Assembly: GCA_910586595.1 (NCBI GenBank)
Contig: CAJUJB010000020.1
Coordinates: forward strand, 1-18,663
Length of the DNA: 18,663 bases
Reading direction: 5' to 3'
Source of the DNA: an uncultured Muribaculaceae bacterium
GTDB lineage: Bacteria > Bacteroidota > Bacteroidia > Bacteroidales > Muribaculaceae
The translations under genes and the position numbers were made by a program. The notes below the pieces were generated by a model. It saw only the letters and a list, made by a program, of their open reading frames with translations, made no database searches and was not told where the DNA came from. This document shows, piece by piece, positions 11,627 to 18,150 of this stretch (the stretch's first letter is position 1; the number at the start of each line of letters is the position of its first letter).

Positions 11627-12484
11627 TTAATCAGTCTGCACCACAAGGAAAGGGCTGACGCTCCAGAAACGGGCCGGGTCATCTATCACAAGCACAGCTC
11701 CACCTTCGTTAATATCGCTGTGCCATGAATCGCGGGGATGCGGGGTCAGCACTCTGCATTTGCCCGAATATATGCGTATCGTGTCAAGAGTCCTGCGGTC
11801 GGCATCGATAAAATAGGATAGGTCAAAATCCCCCTGAAGAATGCGTGAGCGCCGCAGAAAACCGGTTTCGAGTATATTATGATCCTTCAGTTCAGCTTTC
11901 GTTCCTACCGCATAGTGGCATATGTTAAGCTCGGCATCAAGATTTGAGGCTGTACGCTCAGCTTCAAGCATGTCGTCGGTGGCAGATACCAGAGTGCTCG
12001 TAAGTGAATCGACAGTTTCAGCCAAGCCGCTCACCTCTCTTTGGGAATCGGACAGAGCACTGCGCAAACGGCCTATTTCCCGGCTTTGCATATCAATCTG
12101 ACGCAACAAGGCCGCCACAGCCCCCTTAAGATCTTCATTATCTACGGTAGATTCCTCCAGGCGACCTTCAAGCGCGGCCAGTTCCATTCTACGCCTTTGC
12201 AAGGTGGATTTCAGGGCATCCATCTGTGAGAGAAGACGGTTGTTCTCACTCTCGGAATTACGTCCGTCGTTTACAGTGAGTATCTCCTCTACCCTTCTCA
12301 TCTGCTCCATGTCGTCGGCAATAAGTTTTACGAGCCTCATAAGACTGTCTCTCTCCTGTACGGCTGCCGCAAGTTCTTGCTTTGAAACCTCCATGAGCGA
12401 TTGAGACGGCTGCTGAGGTGAACGGCCACAAGCAATCGCCATCATCATGCAAAGAATGGAAAATAACGCCTTGAGATATTTCAT
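11627..12484 (-). CDS. Coiled-coil lipoprotein with conserved C-terminal domain (function unknown)
   Basis: The 285 residues start with a lipoprotein signal peptide (MMMAIACG, lipidated Cys19). Residues of about 35-190 are rich in Glu, Gln, Leu and Arg in heptad-like order, so a long coiled coil is expected. The C-terminal hundred residues form a separate domain: AELNICHYAVGTKAELKDH, then TPHPRDSW, then DPARFWSVSPFLVV. As I recall, similar Bacteroidetes proteins are annotated as hypothetical or as Cbp1-type collagen-binding adhesins; I cannot verify binding here. It is probably anchored to the envelope, but which membrane is unclear. It lies upstream of susC on the same strand with 105 bases between, and is divergent from the LytS/LytTR genes. 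Its own promoter is well formed. Confidence 0.8.
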   Translation of the reverse strand: MKYLKALFSILCMMMAIACGRSPQQPSQSLMEVSKQELAAAVQERDSLMRLVKLIADDMEQMRRVEEILTVNDGRNSESENNRLLSQMDALKSTLQRRRMELAALEGRLEESTVDNEDLKGAVAALLRQIDMQSREIGRLRSALSDSQREVSGLAETVDSLTSTLVSATDDMLEAERTASNLDAELNICHYAVGTKAELKDHNILETGFLRRSRILQGDFDLSYFIDADRRTLDTIRIYSGKCRVLTPHPRDSWHSDINEGGAVLVIDDPARFWSVSPFLVVQTD

Positions 12485-12513
12485 GGCTTAGGATATTTAT
12501 GACAAAAATAATA

Positions 12514-12545
12514 CAAATTTACTGAATATTTAAAGCTATTGCAAA
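12514..12545 (-). promoter_or_regulatory. Promoter of the coiled-coil lipoprotein gene
   Basis: On the minus strand a -33 TTTG (12545-12542), a 20-base spacer and TAAATTTG (12521-12514) match the Bacteroidetes consensus. The predicted start is near 12507, about 23 bases before the ATG at 12484. A second TATTTTTG at 12510-12503 lacks a matching -33 box. Confidence 0.65.
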
Positions 12546-12586
12546 CAAACGGGCAATATGTGTAAATAAACGACGTATCATTTATG

Positions 12587-12617
12587 TTGCTCGTAAAAGA
12601 TCAATGATATATATTTG
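12587..12617 (+). promoter_or_regulatory. Probable promoter of the LytS-type kinase and LytTR regulator
   Basis: TTG (12587-12589), a 20-base spacer and TATATTTG (12610-12617) fit the -33/-7 pattern. The predicted start is near 12624, almost on the ATG at 12622. If it is used, the ATG at 12604 is not transcribed and the kinase mRNA is leaderless or nearly so. Confidence 0.4.
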
Positions 12618-12621
12618 TAAA

Positions 12622-13650
12622 ATGAAATCATTTGAATCAAGAACGGAGAAAATACTCGATGTGGCCTTCTGCTGCATATTCATGCCTCTGATGATACTCC
12701 TGGGGCCTGCGCACGACTGGCTGATAGAGTGGCCTCTTTTCTTTATGTTGGATTGCGTCTACTTGTTAGGGTGTTATTTTGCCGTGCGCCGCGAAAATTT
12801 TCCTAAGTTATTCATTGAGCACCGCTACAGGCGCATTCTGGCAGTATGCATAGTGATGATCTTAGTCAATTGGGCATTGACATTCTACCCTCACCCACAA
12901 ATGGACTTCGTGATTCCTTCAATGAGCGCCTTTCAGACCAGCATGCGCAACTACAATGTATCGCTCAGTCTCTGGCTTATGTTTTTTGCCGTGATGTGCT
13001 TCGCTCTGACAATATCTTTCATCACCGAGCTATACCATCAGACGATCTTGCGAAAAGATATAGAACTCCAGAGAGACAAAGCTGAGCTGGCCATGTTCAA
13101 GGCCCAGATAAGCCCGCACTTCCTCTTCAACACCCTCAATTCGCTATACAGCCTTGTGATTGGCACCTCTCAGAAAGCTGAAGATGCCTTCATCATGTTT
13201 ACTGATCTATTGAAGTACACATACCTATCCACGGATAAAGACACTGTGACCATAGGAGAGGAAGTGGAATACATCACCAACTATATCGAACTCCAACGCC
13301 TCCGGCTCAACCATCACACACAAGTAATCTGGAAATCGGAAATAGACGATCCCACGCAACAGATTCCACCTATGATATTCCTTACATTTGTAGAGAATGC
13401 CTTCAAGTACGGAGCCTCCCCATCGCGAGATTGTACTGTGACAATCAATCTTAAACTACACCATAAGCAACTTATTTTTACTACTCATAACCGGCTTATG
13501 AAACACGCAGATGCCTTCCGCACTGATATACCGACAGGATTGAATAATTGCCGCGCGAGGCTCGACGGCCTATTTCCGGGTAAGTACACACTTAAAACCA
13601 CCGACGAGAACGATGAATTCATTCTCGCACTGACTCTAAGACTAAATTGA
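12622..13650 (+). CDS. LytS/YehU-type sensor histidine kinase
   Basis: This is a membrane kinase that should phosphorylate the LytTR regulator encoded directly after it. Numbered from an upstream in-frame ATG at 12604 (348 residues), four hydrophobic segments lie near 17-35, 45-61, 78-94 and 121-140. A short helical linker follows, then the His_kinase domain. AQISPHFLFNTLNS carries the phospho-accepting His172. FLTFVENAFKYG carries Asn265 of the ATP-binding N box, and TGLNNCRARL (311-320) is the G-box region. There is no extracytoplasmic sensor domain, so the stimulus may be sensed in the membrane. I prefer the ATG at 12622 (MKSFESRTEK, 342 residues) because a -7 element overlaps the first codons of the longer form. 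The stop lies 5 bases before the regulator's ATG. Confidence 0.92.
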   Translation: MKSFESRTEKILDVAFCCIFMPLMILLGPAHDWLIEWPLFFMLDCVYLLGCYFAVRRENFPKLFIEHRYRRILAVCIVMILVNWALTFYPHPQMDFVIPSMSAFQTSMRNYNVSLSLWLMFFAVMCFALTISFITELYHQTILRKDIELQRDKAELAMFKAQISPHFLFNTLNSLYSLVIGTSQKAEDAFIMFTDLLKYTYLSTDKDTVTIGEEVEYITNYIELQRLRLNHHTQVIWKSEIDDPTQQIPPMIFLTFVENAFKYGASPSRDCTVTINLKLHHKQLIFTTHNRLMKHADAFRTDIPTGLNNCRARLDGLFPGKYTLKTTDENDEFILALTLRLN

Positions 13651-13655
13651 AGACA

Positions 13656-14351
13656 ATGGACAAGATTGTTAAATGCATCGCCATAGATGACGAGCCTCTC
13701 GCGCTGGAAGTTCTCGAAAAATTCTGTAACCGAATCGAAGGTATAGAACTGAACACGTATACTGACCCGGAAGCCGGAATAGAGGCCATCAGGCAGCAGC
13801 AACCCGACATTGTATTCCTCGATATTGAAATGGATAATATAAACGGGCTCGCCATCGCTGCGCAACTGCCACCGTCGACCTGCTTTATTTTCACCACAGC
13901 CTACCTGAATTACGTGCTCGACGGTTTCAATCTCGATGCAGTCGACTACCTCCACAAACCGTTTTCCTTCGCACGCTTCGAAACAGCCTTCAACAAAGCT
14001 ATGCGACGGGTAAATTATAATCGCGCGACACTTACAGGCCGCACAATCACCGTCAAACAGGAATATAACAACGTCAATATACCTCTTGACGACATATTGT
14101 ATATTGAAGCAATGGAAGGTTATTCAAAGATTTTCTGTCAGTCGAGGGGCTGCGTCATTTCTCGTATCATTTTAAAGAATTTACTTGCCCAACTCCCTGA
14201 AGAGTCATTCTTGCGCATACACCGATCTTTTGTTGTTTCGGTCTCAAAGGTTAAATCCTATACCCGTCAGCGACTTACTCTATCGAATGACATCAATTTA
14301 CCGATTGGCAGACTATACGCAACCAAAGTAATGGCCACATTGGCAAAATGA
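13656..14351 (+). CDS. LytTR family DNA-binding response regulator
   Basis: The 231 residues form a receiver domain followed by a LytTR DNA-binding domain. In the receiver, acidic Asp11-Asp12 (AIDDEPLA), phospho-accepting Asp56 (IVFLDIEMD), Thr80/Thr81 and Lys101 (YLHKPF) are all present. The LytTR domain runs from about residue 130 to the end (ILYIEAMEGYSKIF, then FLRIHRSFVVSVSKVKSY and LPIGRLYATKV). LytTR proteins bind direct repeats about one or two helical turns apart. I chose the ATG at 13656; a TTG at 13647 overlaps the kinase stop and would add three residues. It is co-transcribed with the kinase. Candidate targets are the susC promoter and its own promoter. The gene is followed by 380 bases without an obvious gene. 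Confidence 0.94.
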   Translation: MDKIVKCIAIDDEPLALEVLEKFCNRIEGIELNTYTDPEAGIEAIRQQQPDIVFLDIEMDNINGLAIAAQLPPSTCFIFTTAYLNYVLDGFNLDAVDYLHKPFSFARFETAFNKAMRRVNYNRATLTGRTITVKQEYNNVNIPLDDILYIEAMEGYSKIFCQSRGCVISRIILKNLLAQLPEESFLRIHRSFVVSVSKVKSYTRQRLTLSNDINLPIGRLYATKVMATLAK

Positions 14352-14369
14352 TAATAAACCATTAGGGGC

Positions 14370-14395
14370 AAAAAAAATTGATTGTCTCCCGACAA
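14370..14395 (-). terminator. Weak leftward terminator-like hairpin
   Basis: On the minus strand TTGTC, loop GGGA and GACAA give a 5-bp stem, and a run of eight Ts follows two bases further on (plus 14377-14370). Extra pairing outside the stem needs a 4-base bulge. It could stop leftward transcripts before they enter the LytTR gene antisense. Confidence 0.3.
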
Positions 14396-14516
14396 CCAAT
14401 CCAGTTAACCTTAAATCTATACCATGAAAAACACATTGCAAAGTTAGCGTCATTATGTGGCGCATGCAAGCAAAACAACAACAAAATGAGTTTGATTTAA
14501 CACATTTTAAAATGAT

Positions 14517-14567
14517 GATGGTAGTTTTGACACCAATCGGTGTAAAACTACTTGCGTTACCACCATC
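14517..14567. repeat. Nested inverted repeat of unknown function
   Basis: The inner arms TAGTTTTGACACC (14522-14534) and GGTGTAAAACTA (14539-14550) pair around AATC with one unpaired base. The outer arms GATGGT (14517-14522) and ACCATC (14562-14567) extend the symmetry. No T run follows on either side. It may be an operator, an RNA structure or the end of a small repeat element. Confidence 0.45.
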
Positions 14568-14679
14568 TTCCTATCACTTTGCTATGTGCTGATGAATAGA
14601 ATTATTATAATAAGAATACAGCATTATTAACATTTATTCACATAAAATCCTAACACTCTATCATACATGTATTTAGACA

Positions 14680-14714
14680 ATAAAAGCCACCTCCTTTCAG
14701 GAGGTGGCTTTTAT
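14680..14714. terminator. Bidirectional terminator, mainly of the ferredoxin gene
   Basis: Perfect 15-bp arms at 14680-14694 and 14700-14714 (core AAAGCCACCTCC) flank the loop TTTCA. The stem ends in T-rich sequence on both strands. It lies 20 bases after the ferredoxin stop and could also end rightward transcription from the LytS/LytTR operon. A small stem TTCGG/CCGAA lies at 14716-14730. Confidence 0.85.
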
Positions 14715-14733
14715 ATTCGGTTAATCCGAAGAA

Positions 14734-14904
14734 TTATTCGCCGGGGATGATAGCTTCGCTGGGGCAAACCGATGCGCAAGTACCGCAGTCGATGCAGGTA
14801 TCGGGATCGATGTGATAGATTTCGCCTTCAGAGATAGCTTCAACGGGACATTCGGGAAGACAAGTGCCACAAGCAACACATTTGTCGGTGATTACGTAAG
14901 CCAT
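14734..14904 (-). CDS. 2[4Fe-4S] ferredoxin
   Basis: This small soluble electron carrier has 56 residues and begins MAYVITDKCVACGTC. Two classical CxxCxxCxxxCP motifs are intact: Cys9, 12, 15 and 19, and Cys37, 40, 43 and 47. Each should hold one 4Fe-4S cluster, as in clostridial-type ferredoxins that serve pyruvate:ferredoxin oxidoreductase and hydrogenases. Length and spacing match that family, with no truncation. The gene stands alone, with a good promoter about 50 bases upstream and a strong hairpin 20 bases downstream, so it is probably a well-expressed single-gene transcript. A flavodoxin gene at 18151-18651 could supply an alternative carrier, for example under iron limitation; that pairing is inference. 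Confidence 0.96.
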   Translation of the reverse strand: MAYVITDKCVACGTCLPECPVEAISEGEIYHIDPDTCIDCGTCASVCPSEAIIPGE

Positions 14905-14953
14905 AGTAGTTAAGTTAAGAAATTATACGGTATGTTCTGTTTGTTTGTGAATG

Positions 14954-14983
14954 CAAATTTACACTTTTTTTGTCAATTGCAAA
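14954..14983 (-). promoter_or_regulatory. Promoter of the ferredoxin gene
   Basis: On the minus strand TTTG (14983-14980), an 18-base spacer and TAAATTTG (14961-14954) match the Bacteroidetes -33/-7 pattern. The predicted start is near 14947, giving a leader of about 43 bases before the ATG at 14904. Confidence 0.7.
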
Positions 14984-15053
14984 TGCATTCAGTGTAATTT
15001 TTTAGTAAGAACGTTTTTCGACGAAGGATGTTTATCGTGGAGTGATAAAACTA

Positions 15054-16442
15054 TTACTTCACCATGCTGTCGATAACGCTTTTGATCGAATCAGCCAGCT
15101 CGCGAGCCTCTTCCGCTGTGTGTGCTTCAGAGTAAATACGGATAATTGGCTCGGTATTGCTCTTGCGGAGATGTACCCACGAATCAGCGAAGTCAATCTT
15201 TACGCCATCAATATCGGTGATATTCTCGGCAGAAAATTTCTCTTTGACAGCAGCAAGTATGGCATCTACATCAATACCATCGGTGAGCTGGATTTTGGTC
15301 TTGTAGATCTCGTAGGCAGGATAGGTCTTACGCAGTTCGCTTACAGTCTTTCCTGATTTGGCCAGCAAGGTGAGGAAGATGGCAATACCCACCATAGCGT
15401 CGCGACCGTAGTGCAATGCAGGGTAGATCACACCACCATTGCCTTCTCCACCGATCACAGCACCAGTCTCCTTCATCTTGGTAGTCACGTTTACCTCACC
15501 TACGGCAGCCGCGGTGTATGAGCCGCCACGGGCTACAGTCACATCGCGGAGCGCGCGGGAAGAACTGAGGTTGCTCACAGTATTGCCAGGAGTATGGCTG
15601 AGGATATAATCCGCAACGGCAACAAGCGTATATTCTTCGCCGAAGAACGCACCACCATCGCTGATGATTGCAAGACGGTCAACGTCAGGATCGACTACGA
15701 AACCTACGTCGGCACGGCTCTCGCTGACAACGCGGGCAATGTCGGTAAGGTTCTCAGGGATTGGTTCGGGAGTGTGTGCAAAGTGGCCAGTCGCTTCGCA
15801 ATTAAGAGTCACTATATTGTTAACACCAAGAGCCTTCAGGAGCTCAGGAACAATGACTCCGCCGACAGAGTTGACTGCGTCTACAGCCACTGTGAAATTG
15901 GCCTTACGGATAGCCTCTACATCAACCAGAGGCAATGCGAGCACCTGCTCAATGTGGCGACGTACGTAAGTAGTATTTTTATATACATGACCGAGTTCAT
16001 GAACGCCTGCGAAATTGAAGTCCTCAGCCTCGGCTATGCGGAGCACCTCAGCACCCTCTTTGGCATCCAGGAATTCCCCACGTTCGTTAAGAAGCTTCAG
16101 GGCGTTCCACTGGATAGGATTGTGAGAAGCTGTGAGGATAAGACCACCACAAGCGTTTTCGCCGGTAACGGCAAGTTCGGTTGTCGGAGTTGAAGCAAGA
16201 TCGATATCCACCACGTCAAAACCCATACCGGTAAGAGTGCCGATAACGAGGTCTTTTACCATCGGGCCCGATAGGCGTGCGTCTCGGCCAACTACGATAG
16301 TACGGTTTGTCTTGGTGGTTGTATCGCCGATAAATTTGGCGAAGGCTGCTGTAAACTTAACAATGTCGAGGGGAGTAAGGCCCTCGCCGGCAGGGCCGCC
16401 TATAGTGCCGCGGATACCGGAGATTGATTTGATAAGTGCCAT
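15054..16442 (-). CDS. glmM: Phosphoglucosamine mutase (alpha-D-phosphohexomutase family)
   Basis: The likely reaction is glucosamine-6-phosphate to glucosamine-1-phosphate, feeding UDP-GlcNAc and so peptidoglycan and lipid A. The 462 residues show the four family regions. The phosphoserine loop TASHNP carries Ser106. The metal loop DPDVDR (251-256) is intact. The sugar-binding loop is GEGNGG (332-337), and the phosphate-binding SNTEPIIRIYSEA follows from 428. The N terminus (KSISGIRGTIGG) and the TASHNP variant differ from E. coli GlmM and are nearer to the type seen in Bacteroidetes and archaea, so phosphomannomutase or phosphoglucomutase activity cannot be excluded. It is the last gene of a three-gene operon, 22 bases after the DUF4827-like gene. 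A weak hairpin TTTATC/GATAAA (15031-15049) follows, without a T run. Confidence 0.82.
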   Translation of the reverse strand: MALIKSISGIRGTIGGPAGEGLTPLDIVKFTAAFAKFIGDTTTKTNRTIVVGRDARLSGPMVKDLVIGTLTGMGFDVVDIDLASTPTTELAVTGENACGGLILTASHNPIQWNALKLLNERGEFLDAKEGAEVLRIAEAEDFNFAGVHELGHVYKNTTYVRRHIEQVLALPLVDVEAIRKANFTVAVDAVNSVGGVIVPELLKALGVNNIVTLNCEATGHFAHTPEPIPENLTDIARVVSESRADVGFVVDPDVDRLAIISDGGAFFGEEYTLVAVADYILSHTPGNTVSNLSSSRALRDVTVARGGSYTAAAVGEVNVTTKMKETGAVIGGEGNGGVIYPALHYGRDAMVGIAIFLTLLAKSGKTVSELRKTYPAYEIYKTKIQLTDGIDVDAILAAVKEKFSAENITDIDGVKIDFADSWVHLRKSNTEPIIRIYSEAHTAEEARELADSIKSVIDSMVK

Positions 16443-16464
16443 AATATGTTAGTAATATTAGTGC

Positions 16465-17019
16465 TTACTGACGACGCTCGTATGTGAGCGTGTACAAATA
16501 AGGAAGTACATTTGCCTGTTCATTGCTGGGCCCCATCTGTGATTTGATCACAAGCATAACCTCGCAGTCTACCGGAAGGAGAGACAGAGGCATCTGCACG
16601 CCGTAGCCCCAGCTGTACGACGATTCGATCTGGAAGTTACCGTAACGGAATTTGCAGGGGTTGAGGGTGAGATTGTTTCCTTCCCCACCTGTGAGTTCTC
16701 CATCATAGAGGGCCAGCGGGTAGCGGGTATAACGGAAGTAGATCTGCTCGTTATACTCTACGCGGTTGCCGGGTGTGCCCGGATTAAGAACGCGCATATA
16801 CAGCATGCCGTCTTCATCAAGACGGTAATATGGAGCATCCGGCCCACAGACAAACACTGTATCTTCAGGAATATCAAGTACGACAGTATTGTCAGCAAGA
16901 TAGTTATTTACATACATATCTTCCTCGCTGAGGAGCTCTGCATATGACTTGGAGTCATCACAGGCATACAGACAGGCCAGCGCTGCGATAAGGAATGCGA
17001 ATATGCTGAATTTTTTCAT
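16465..17019 (-). CDS. DUF4827-like lipoprotein
   Basis: This 184-residue protein has a lipoprotein signal peptide (IAALACLYAC, lipidated Cys20) followed by acidic DDSKSYAELL, which suggests export and perhaps surface display. The rest is a compact beta-rich domain with many Tyr residues (NEQIYFRYTRYPLALYDG, SYSWGYGVQMPL). It resembles the Bacteroidetes family DUF4827, some members of which have an FKBP-like look. I do not recognise a catalytic motif, and the function is unknown. Its ATG overlaps the stop of the DHH phosphoesterase gene by one base (TAATG), so translation is probably coupled, and glmM follows 22 bases on. In my recollection the same three-gene order recurs in Bacteroides, which hints at a shared role or simply at ancient linkage. 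Confidence 0.75.
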   Translation of the reverse strand: MKKFSIFAFLIAALACLYACDDSKSYAELLSEEDMYVNNYLADNTVVLDIPEDTVFVCGPDAPYYRLDEDGMLYMRVLNPGTPGNRVEYNEQIYFRYTRYPLALYDGELTGGEGNNLTLNPCKFRYGNFQIESSYSWGYGVQMPLSLLPVDCEVMLVIKSQMGPSNEQANVLPYLYTLTYERRQ

Positions 17020-18050
17020 TACTTTGCAATATATTTTTTCTTATTATCTTCGAGGATAGAGCGGAATAAGGCGGCCGCATCATCCAGAGTTCCGTAAAAT
17101 TCACCACCGGCAGCATTCAGATGGCCGCCACCGCCATAATGTTCGCTGCAAATGAGATTCACCGGGAAGTCTCCTTTGCTGCGCATGGAGATACGGATAC
17201 AATCAGCCTCCTGACGCATAAAACAGCTGTAGACTATGCCAGGGATGGCGAGCGGACGATTGACAAGCCCTTCCGTATCACCCTTCACGTAATGGAAACG
17301 GTTCAGTTCGTCGCGCGTAAGGGTAATCAACGCCGCGCCGGCATCGGCAAATACCTCCATCTTCTTAAGAAGTGCATAGGAGTTGAGCCGTAGACAGTTG
17401 GCTGAAAATGTATTGAAGAGCTGATTATAGAGTTTCTCCTTGTCGGCACCTTTGGCTATAAGCTCGGCCGTAACGATAAAGAGCTCAGGATCCGCGCAGT
17501 TATATGCGAAGTTCCCCGTATCGGTCATCATTCCCGCCAGCAGACACTCTGCCGCATTGCGGTCAATGAAGTTAAACAGCTCAAGACGGCAGAAGAAGCG
17601 GAAGAGGAGATAACATGTTGCCGCCATGTCGGGATGAGAAATAACCACATCAGCATCAATCTCGGGCCCCAGATGATGATCAATCAGAATTTTACGGGCC
17701 TTGGATGCCTTCAATTGCTCTTCAAGACGACCGGTACGGCCGGGCGTATTGAAATCGAGACATAGAATGAGGTCGGCATCGCGCAGCAGCTGTGCGGCAA
17801 AATCGGGATATTTCGAAGCGTCGACCATCTCTTTCGCACCCGGAAGGCTGCGGAGATTGGCCAGACACGGATCTGGAATCACGGTGCGTATATCTTTGCC
17901 AAGTGCACTGAATACATGGGTGGCGGCCAGACACGAGCCTATGGCGTCACCATCCGGCCCGGTATGGCATATGGCCACAATACGGTCAGCCTGATCAATA
18001 AGCGCTTTAGCCCTGGCAATGGCAGTTTCGTCGATTTGTCGGGATATCAT
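17019..18050 (-). CDS. DHH/DHHA1 phosphoesterase, NrnA-like
   Basis: Proteins of this kind degrade nanoRNAs (2-5 nt) and remove phosphate from pAp; some act on pApA from cyclic di-AMP. The 343 residues show the full metal site: HTGPDGD (His29, Asp33, Asp35), Asp99 (LDFNTPG), DHH at 124-126 and Asp177 (MMTDTGNF). The C-terminal DHHA1 domain has GGGGHLNAAGG (306-316), which binds substrate. I chose the ATG at 18050. A TTG at 18059 would add three residues, but it sits almost at the start site predicted from the -7 element at 18068-18075. It heads the operon with the DUF4827-like gene and glmM. NrnA rather than RecJ is favoured by the short length and two-domain plan. Confidence 0.88.
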   Translation of the reverse strand: MISRQIDETAIARAKALIDQADRIVAICHTGPDGDAIGSCLAATHVFSALGKDIRTVIPDPCLANLRSLPGAKEMVDASKYPDFAAQLLRDADLILCLDFNTPGRTGRLEEQLKASKARKILIDHHLGPEIDADVVISHPDMAATCYLLFRFFCRLELFNFIDRNAAECLLAGMMTDTGNFAYNCADPELFIVTAELIAKGADKEKLYNQLFNTFSANCLRLNSYALLKKMEVFADAGAALITLTRDELNRFHYVKGDTEGLVNRPLAIPGIVYSCFMRQEADCIRISMRSKGDFPVNLICSEHYGGGGHLNAAGGEFYGTLDDAAALFRSILEDNKKKYIAK

Positions 18051-18067
18051 ATCTCTCAATTATCCCG

Positions 18068-18075
18068 CAAAGGTA
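18068..18075 (-). promoter_or_regulatory. Probable -7 element of the nrnA-like operon
   Basis: The minus-strand sequence TACCTTTG matches TAnnTTTG, predicting a start near 18061 and a leader of about 10 bases to the ATG at 18050. A TTTG box is only 11 bases upstream, so no standard -33 element is visible. Confidence 0.5.
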
Positions 18076-18086
18076 CGCAATTTACA

Positions 18087-18118
18087 CAAAAAGCGACCGA
18101 CTGAATAGGCCGGCCGCT
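18087..18118 (-). terminator. Terminator of the flavodoxin gene
   Basis: On the minus strand AGCGGCCG (18118-18111) pairs with CGGTCGCT (18099-18092), one pair being G-U, and T-rich sequence follows. On the plus strand that pair becomes an A-C mismatch, so it favours leftward transcription. It lies about 30 bases after the flavodoxin stop and just upstream of the next operon's promoter. Confidence 0.7.
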
Positions 18119-18150
18119 CTCGTTTTAAGATTTCTTAAGAGTAGTATCGT

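Larger units (their letters stand above)
14352..14679. other. Gene-free, dyad-rich intergenic region
   Basis: This AT-rich stretch lies between the LytTR gene and the bidirectional terminator. It holds a short leftward terminator-like hairpin (14370-14395), a 7-codon frame with a normal-looking leader (14424-14447), a 12-bp palindrome CATTTTAAAATG (14503-14514), a larger dyad (14517-14567) and an unremarkable 45-codon frame (14455-14592). It could be a 3' UTR, a small RNA locus or the remnant of a lost gene. I cannot decide among these by eye. Confidence 0.5.

Noticed and set aside
13647..13655. TTG start for the response regulator overlapping the kinase stop
   Set aside because: The ATG at 13656 is 5 bases after the kinase stop, gives a normal receiver N terminus and needs no rare start codon.
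13485..13955. 156-codon open frame on the minus strand
   Set aside because: It crosses the kinase-regulator junction in antisense; both real genes have intact catalytic motifs there.
15594..16193. 199-codon open frame on the plus strand
   Set aside because: It is antisense to the phosphoglucosamine mutase gene and lacks any recognisable domain.
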